Positions 6,140-10,074 of a stretch of DNA of 10,074 nt are shown here, in pieces; position 1 is the stretch's first letter, and each line of letters begins with the position of its first letter. Under the pieces are notes generated by a model. It was not told the origin of the DNA. It ran no database searches and saw only the letters and a program-made list of their open reading frames with translations. The position numbers and the translations under genes are program-made. The stretch lies in contig CAMLRI010000036.1 in NCBI GenBank assembly GCA_946482385.1, forward strand, positions 1-10,074. The letters run 5' to 3'. This DNA is from an uncultured Cellvibrio sp. Lineage in GTDB: Bacteria; Pseudomonadota; Gammaproteobacteria; Pseudomonadales; Cellvibrionaceae.

Positions 6140-8417
6140 ACAGCTTGATCCGGCAGTCGATATAGCCATTGAGGGCATGACCTGCGCCTCTTGTGTTAGC
6201 CATGTGGAGCGCGCCCTGGGTACAGTGGCGGGCGTCACCCAGGTGAGGGTCAATTTGGCAACCGAGCGCGCCCATATCGAATGGGATAAGGGCGCCAATC
6301 CACCGCCTATGGCAGAGCTTATTCGCAGTGTGGAAAAAGCCGGCTATAGCGCCAAACCCCTGGATTTATCCGCCGACACCAACCGGCAACAGCAGGAGCG
6401 CCAGGAGGCCGAGCGTATCCAGCTGGCGCGTCAATTTACCCTGGCGGCCCTGCTGACCCTGCCGGTTTTTATTCTGGAGATGGGCAGCCATTTGATTCCC
6501 GCCCTGCACCACTGGCTAATGGCCAACCTTGGCAATAGCCATTGGCCATGGCAAGCCCTGCTCACCAGCCTGGTAATGTTTGGCCCGGGGCGGGTGTTCT
6601 ACCTGAAAGGGTTGCCCGCCCTCGCCCGCTTCCAGCCCGACATGAACTCACTGGTAGCCCTGGGCAGCTTGGCGGCCTGGGGTTATTCCCTGGTGGCAAC
6701 CTTTTACCCCCAGGCTTTGCCCAGTGCCGCCGTGCATGTGTATTACGAGGCGGCGGCGGTGATTGTTACCCTGATCCTGCTGGGGCGGTTGCTGGAGGCG
6801 CGCGCCAAAGGCCGCACCAGCGAGGCCATCAGCCAGTTGATCAAGCTCCAGCCAGCCACGGCTAATCGCCTGGACGCCGGTGAAATTCGCGCCGTGGATA
6901 TCAAACTGCTGCAACCTGGCGACCTGTTGTTAGTGCGCCCCGGTGAACGTATTCCAGTGGATGGCAACCTGGAGGGTGGCAGCTCTTTCGTCGATGAATC
7001 CATGATGACTGGCGAGCCTATTCCGGTGAACAAAAGTGTTGGGGATCTGGTGATTGGCGGCACCCTCAATACCACCGGCTCCTTTACCTACCGGGTAACC
7101 AAGGTGGGCCAGGACACCATGCTGGCCCAAATCATCCAATTGGTAGAGCAGGCGCAGGGCAACAAACTGCCGATCCAGGCTCTGGTCGACCAGGTAACCC
7201 GTTGGTTTGTGCCCGCTGTTATGTTGGTCGCCCTGCTCACCTTTGCCCTCTGGCTGGTATTTGGGCCGGAACCTTCCCTGAGCTTTGCGCTGGTTAATGC
7301 AGTGGCGGTGCTGATTGTCGCCTGCCCCTGTGCCATGGGTTTGGCAACCCCTACATCCATCATGGTCGCCACCGGCCGCGCAGCTGGCCTGGGGGTACTC
7401 TTCCGCCGTGGTGATGCTTTGCAAACCCTGGCCGAAGTTGGTGTGATCGCCTTTGACAAAACCGGCACCCTTACCCAAGGCAAACCCGTGTTAACCGATT
7501 TTGTTCCCAGCCAAGGGGTGGATGGCAACCAATTGCTTAGCCTGGCAGCCGCTGCCGAGCAGCACTCTGAGCACCCCATCGCCCAGGCGCTGGTGGCCGC
7601 CGCCCAGGAAAAAGCCCTGCCCCTGGCCAGCTTGCGCGAGTTTGAAGCCATTCCCGGCTTTGGCCTTAAGGCGATGCTGGAGGACAGCCAAGGGCAAGCG
7701 CGCCAACTCTACATAGGTGCAGATAGGCTGATGAGCCAACTGGGTTTAAACCTGAAAACCACAGCACCCATAGCCCAGCGCCTGGCCGATGAAGGCAAAA
7801 CCCCGATTTACCTGGCGTTGGATGGCCAGCTGGCGGGGGTAATGGCACTGGCCGACCCAATTAAACCCGGCGCCGTGGAAGCCTTGCGCCAATTGCATCA
7901 ACAGGGCTATCGCCTGGCCATGATTACCGGCGATAACGCCCGCACAGCGGCAGTGATTGCTCGCCAGCTGGGTATTGATGAAGTGGTCGCTGAGGTATTG
8001 CCCGAGCAAAAAGTCGCCAAGGTCAAAAGCCTGCGCCAGCAACTGGGCAAGCTCGCTTTTGTGGGCGATGGTATTAACGATGCACCGGCCCTGGCCGAGG
8101 CCGACGTTGGCTTGGCCATAGGCAGTGGCACCCAGGTGGCCATTGAAAGCGCCGATGTGGTTCTGGTGCGCGGCAACCTGAGCGCACTGGTACACAGCCT
8201 GGGCTTAGCCAAGGCTACCCTGCGCAATATCCACCAGAACCTGTTTTGGGCCTTTGCCTATAATGTGGCGCTTATCCCCCTGGCGGCCGGCCTTGCTTAT
8301 CCGCAATTCGGGTTACTGCTATCGCCTGTGTTTGCCGCCGCCGCCATGGCACTATCCAGTGTATTTGTGGTCACCAATGCCCTGCGCCTGCGCCGCTGGC
8401 AGAGTAAAACCCACTGA
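6126..8417 (+). CDS. copA: Cu(+)-exporting P1B-type ATPase CopA
   Basis: A 763-residue inner-membrane pump that uses ATP to move Cu(I) from cytoplasm to periplasm. One N-terminal HMA domain (about 11-80) has the site GMTCASC (Cys20, Cys23). Membrane helices follow from about 103. The actuator domain has TGE at 295-297 (MTGEPIPV), and the transmembrane metal site is Cys400-Pro401-Cys402 in [10 protein letters not shown]. The phosphorylation site is Asp444 in DKTGTLT; the ATP-binding domain has His483-Pro484 (SEHP), TGDN at 601-604 and the hinge motif GDGIND at 647-652. Near the C-terminus, Tyr712-Asn713 (AYN) and Met741 with Ser744-Ser745 (MALSS) are the other ion-site residues of the Cu(+)-specific P1B-1 subgroup. 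All catalytic motifs are intact. The ATG at 6126 is chosen by its strong ribosome site; it overlaps copZ by 14 bases. cueR begins nine bases after the stop. Confidence 0.96.
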   Translation: MNANRQLDPAVDIAIEGMTCASCVSHVERALGTVAGVTQVRVNLATERAHIEWDKGANPPPMAELIRSVEKAGYSAKPLDLSADTNRQQQERQEAERIQLARQFTLAALLTLPVFILEMGSHLIPALHHWLMANLGNSHWPWQALLTSLVMFGPGRVFYLKGLPALARFQPDMNSLVALGSLAAWGYSLVATFYPQALPSAAVHVYYEAAAVIVTLILLGRLLEARAKGRTSEAISQLIKLQPATANRLDAGEIRAVDIKLLQPGDLLLVRPGERIPVDGNLEGGSSFVDESMMTGEPIPVNKSVGDLVIGGTLNTTGSFTYRVTKVGQDTMLAQIIQLVEQAQGNKLPIQALVDQVTRWFVPAVMLVALLTFALWLVFGPEPSLSFALVNAVAVLIVACPCAMGLATPTSIMVATGRAAGLGVLFRRGDALQTLAEVGVIAFDKTGTLTQGKPVLTDFVPSQGVDGNQLLSLAAAAEQHSEHPIAQALVAAAQEKALPLASLREFEAIPGFGLKAMLEDSQGQARQLYIGADRLMSQLGLNLKTTAPIAQRLADEGKTPIYLALDGQLAGVMALADPIKPGAVEALRQLHQQGYRLAMITGDNARTAAVIARQLGIDEVVAEVLPEQKVAKVKSLRQQLGKLAFVGDGINDAPALAEADVGLAIGSGTQVAIESADVVLVRGNLSALVHSLGLAKATLRNIHQNLFWAFAYNVALIPLAAGLAYPQFGLLLSPVFAAAAMALSSVFVVTNALRLRRWQSKTH

Positions 8418-8426
8418 GGAGTCAAT

Positions 8427-8912
8427 ATGAGCACATTAAAACCTTCCAGTTTGGAGTTGGCCGATGCCCATGCCCAAGGCTTGCACAGCATCGGCGAAGC
8501 CGCCAAGCTCACCGGGTTGAGTGCAAAAATGATTCGCCACTACGAAACCCTGGGGTTAGTGCAGCCTACGGATCGCACCTACGCAAACTACCGGGTTTAC
8601 CAATCGCGCGATCTGCACCTGCTCAAATTTATTCGCAGCGCCCGCGACCTGGGTTTTTCCATGAGGCAAATCGCCACCCTGGTGAGCCTATGGCAAGACG
8701 AAGGCCGCAGCAGCGCAGAGGTGAAAAAAATTGCCCAAAAGCATATCGAGGAAATTGATGAGCGCCTCAATGCCCTGCAACAGATGCGCAAAACCCTGAG
8801 TGAGTTGGCGGATCAGTGTCACGGTGACCAGCGCCCGGATTGTCCCATCCTTGAACGCCTGGCTTGTGATGGCGCCACAAGCTCCACCTGCAAAACATCC
8901 TCCTGCAGATAG
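8427..8912 (+). CDS. cueR: CueR-like MerR-family copper-responsive activator
   Basis: A 161-residue regulator expected to sense Cu(I) and activate the promoter ahead of copZ. The winged helix-turn-helix domain (about 19-85) includes SIGEAAKLTGLSAKMIRHYE, the glycine/proline turn GLVQPT and YRVYQSRDL. A long dimerisation helix (about 95-128) follows. The metal loop is Cys131-His-Gly-Asp-Gln-Arg-Pro-Asp-Cys139, aligning with Cys112 and Cys120 of E. coli CueR, and Ser96 (SSAEVK) matches CueR Ser77, which marks sensors of monovalent metals. Two features differ from E. coli CueR: about 18 extra residues at the N-terminus and a tail with three further cysteines (147, 155, 160). GGAG five bases before the ATG, just after the copA stop, supports this start. 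Being inside the operon it probably regulates itself. Confidence 0.93.
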   Translation: MSTLKPSSLELADAHAQGLHSIGEAAKLTGLSAKMIRHYETLGLVQPTDRTYANYRVYQSRDLHLLKFIRSARDLGFSMRQIATLVSLWQDEGRSSAEVKKIAQKHIEEIDERLNALQQMRKTLSELADQCHGDQRPDCPILERLACDGATSSTCKTSSCR

Positions 8913-8924
8913 GAAACACGACCA

Positions 8925-10074
8925 ATGAACAGATTGTTTTCAGAACGATTGTTATCAGCTTGGCGCCAAGGGGCGCTGCTAGCGGTGGCAACCAGCCTGC
9001 TTGCCGCCTGTAGCGGCCCTGCCCTGCGCTCCAGCTTGCCCGATGCCGAAGCGCAATTTGCCCAGCGCTACAGCGAACAACAGCTTGCACTCAACACTGC
9101 AGAAACACTCAGCCTGCACCAAACACTCACGCTAAAACACAGTTTGCGTTTAATGCTGCAACACTCGCCCAAGGTGCGCGCCAGCCTCGCGCAACTGGGC
9201 ATTGCCGATGCCGCTGTGATGCAGGCCGAGTTAATCAATAACCCACACCTGGGTATTGCGGCGCTAAAGCCGGAAGATGGCGGGCGCTGGCAATTGGAAA
9301 CCGGCATTAGCCAGCCGCTATTAAGCTGGTTAACCAGGCCACTGCAACGGCAATTGGCGCAGGAACAACTGCTCGCCGCCCAGCTGCGGTTGCAAGCAGC
9401 CTTGCAAAACGAAATTGCAGCCACCAGCCATGCTTACGTTAATGCTGTAGCCGCCGAGCAAACCCGCGGTATTCAGGCGCGCATGCTGGAAGCCAGCCGC
9501 GCCCAATATGCCCTGGCGAGCAGCCTGCACCAAGCGGGTAATTTATCGGAAAACGGTTTGTTGTATTACGACAAGGCCATGCGTTTGGCGGAGTTGGATT
9601 TACTGCAGGCCACGCAAACTGCCGAGGCAAAACTGATCAAACTGAAGCAGCAAATCGGTGTGGCCTCGTCGGCCATGATGCATTTGCCCATGGAATTGCC
9701 GCCGCCTTACCAGGAATCCTGGCAGCACCGGGAATTGTTTGAGCAAGCATTAACCCATCGCCTGGATATTCAACTGCTGCAACAAGAGCAGCGGCAACTG
9801 CAACAGCGGCAAACGCTACTGCGCAAAGAATACGGCTGGCGCGACATCTCCCTGGGGGTTAGTGCAGAGCGCGAATTTGACGGCGCGGTCAATGTTGGCC
9901 CGGAAGTGGAAATGGCCCTGCCGGTATTTAATCGCGGCCAGGGAAAGTTGGCGCAGCTGGATGCACAATTAGCGAGCCTTGCGGCGCAACAAGCTCAAGC
10001 CAGGTTGGCCGCCGATAGCGATATAGCCCAAGCGCTCAGCCAATTAACCAGGGCAAAACAATCCTTAAACTTAC
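8925..10074 (+). CDS. TolC-family outer-membrane efflux lipoprotein (3' end outside window)
   Basis: The first 383 codons of an outer-membrane efflux channel subunit; the frame stays open to the right edge. The N-terminus has a signal sequence ending in the lipobox LAAC (Cys29), so the mature protein should be a lipoprotein like CusC/OprM/NodT. Long Gln/Leu/Ala-rich amphipathic helices (about 130-180, 190-250 and 285-302, then from 346 on) alternate with strand-like stretches such as NPHLGIAALKPEDGGRWQLE and ISLGVSAEREFD, the pattern of a TolC barrel plus helical tunnel. GISQPLLSWLTRPLQRQLAQ resembles the equivalent region of TolC-like proteins found in copper-resistance clusters. AGGA overlapping the cueR stop, ten bases before the ATG, supports the start; the spacing after cueR is 12 bases, so it is in the operon. 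Complete family members have roughly 420-480 residues. Its partner pump or copper oxidase is not visible. A role in copper efflux is inferred from context. Confidence 0.88.
   Translation, partial: MNRLFSERLLSAWRQGALLAVATSLLAACSGPALRSSLPDAEAQFAQRYSEQQLALNTAETLSLHQTLTLKHSLRLMLQHSPKVRASLAQLGIADAAVMQAELINNPHLGIAALKPEDGGRWQLETGISQPLLSWLTRPLQRQLAQEQLLAAQLRLQAALQNEIAATSHAYVNAVAAEQTRGIQARMLEASRAQYALASSLHQAGNLSENGLLYYDKAMRLAELDLLQATQTAEAKLIKLKQQIGVASSAMMHLPMELPPPYQESWQHRELFEQALTHRLDIQLLQQEQRQLQQRQTLLRKEYGWRDISLGVSAEREFDGAVNVGPEVEMALPVFNRGQGKLAQLDAQLASLAAQQAQARLAADSDIAQALSQLTRAKQSLNL

Noticed and set aside
6930..7651. Long antisense open frames opposite copA
   Set aside because: Their products are low-complexity with no domain signal and they mirror codon bias of a clearly real, motif-complete gene on the other strand.

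Overview
The window looks like chromosomal DNA from a Gram-negative gammaproteobacterium of moderate GC content. The evidence is secretory signal peptides, a lipoprotein box, an outer-membrane efflux protein, a KdpD/KdpE pair and a GlyGly-CTERM sorting tail. The mix, including a secreted beta-helix protein of the polysaccharide-active type, suggests the Cellvibrio/Saccharophagus group. That is an inference from style and gene content, not from a marker gene. I see no rRNA, tRNA, insertion sequence, CRISPR array or phage gene.

Layout. (1) Bases 1-2178, plus strand: the 3' half of a potassium-responsive sensor kinase gene (kdpD, cut by the left edge), then its response regulator kdpE. The kdpFABC genes probably lie to the left. 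(2) Bases 2197-5707, minus strand: reading from right to left, an HPP-family membrane protein, a secreted cyclophilin-type peptidyl-prolyl isomerase with a C-terminal GlyGly-CTERM tail, a small two-helix membrane protein of unknown function, and an exported cysteine-containing parallel beta-helix protein. The last of these converges on kdpE, and a shared hairpin overlaps its stop codon. (3) Bases 5845-10074, plus strand: a compact copper-homeostasis operon. A MerR-type promoter with a 19-bp spacer and a perfect dyad is followed by a CopZ-like chaperone, a CopA-type Cu(+) P1B-ATPase, a CueR-like regulator and a TolC-family outer-membrane lipoprotein cut by the right edge.

How the copper genes fit together. 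CueR would sense cytoplasmic Cu(I) and activate the promoter ahead of copZ. CopZ would hand copper to CopA for export to the periplasm. The TolC-like protein could carry copper, or a copper-linked substrate, across the outer membrane with partners encoded beyond the right edge. Because cueR lies inside the operon it appears to control, the circuit should include positive autoregulation.

The divergent region 5708-5920 holds both the copper promoter and a near-consensus FNR/Anr-like site upstream of the HPP gene. The less ordinary items are the sorting tail on the cyclophilin, the cysteine-rich tail and N-terminal extension of the CueR homologue, the HPP protein with a long soluble C-terminal domain under a possible oxygen-responsive site, and the uncharacterised 122-residue membrane protein. 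I did not find a clearly new multi-gene system.
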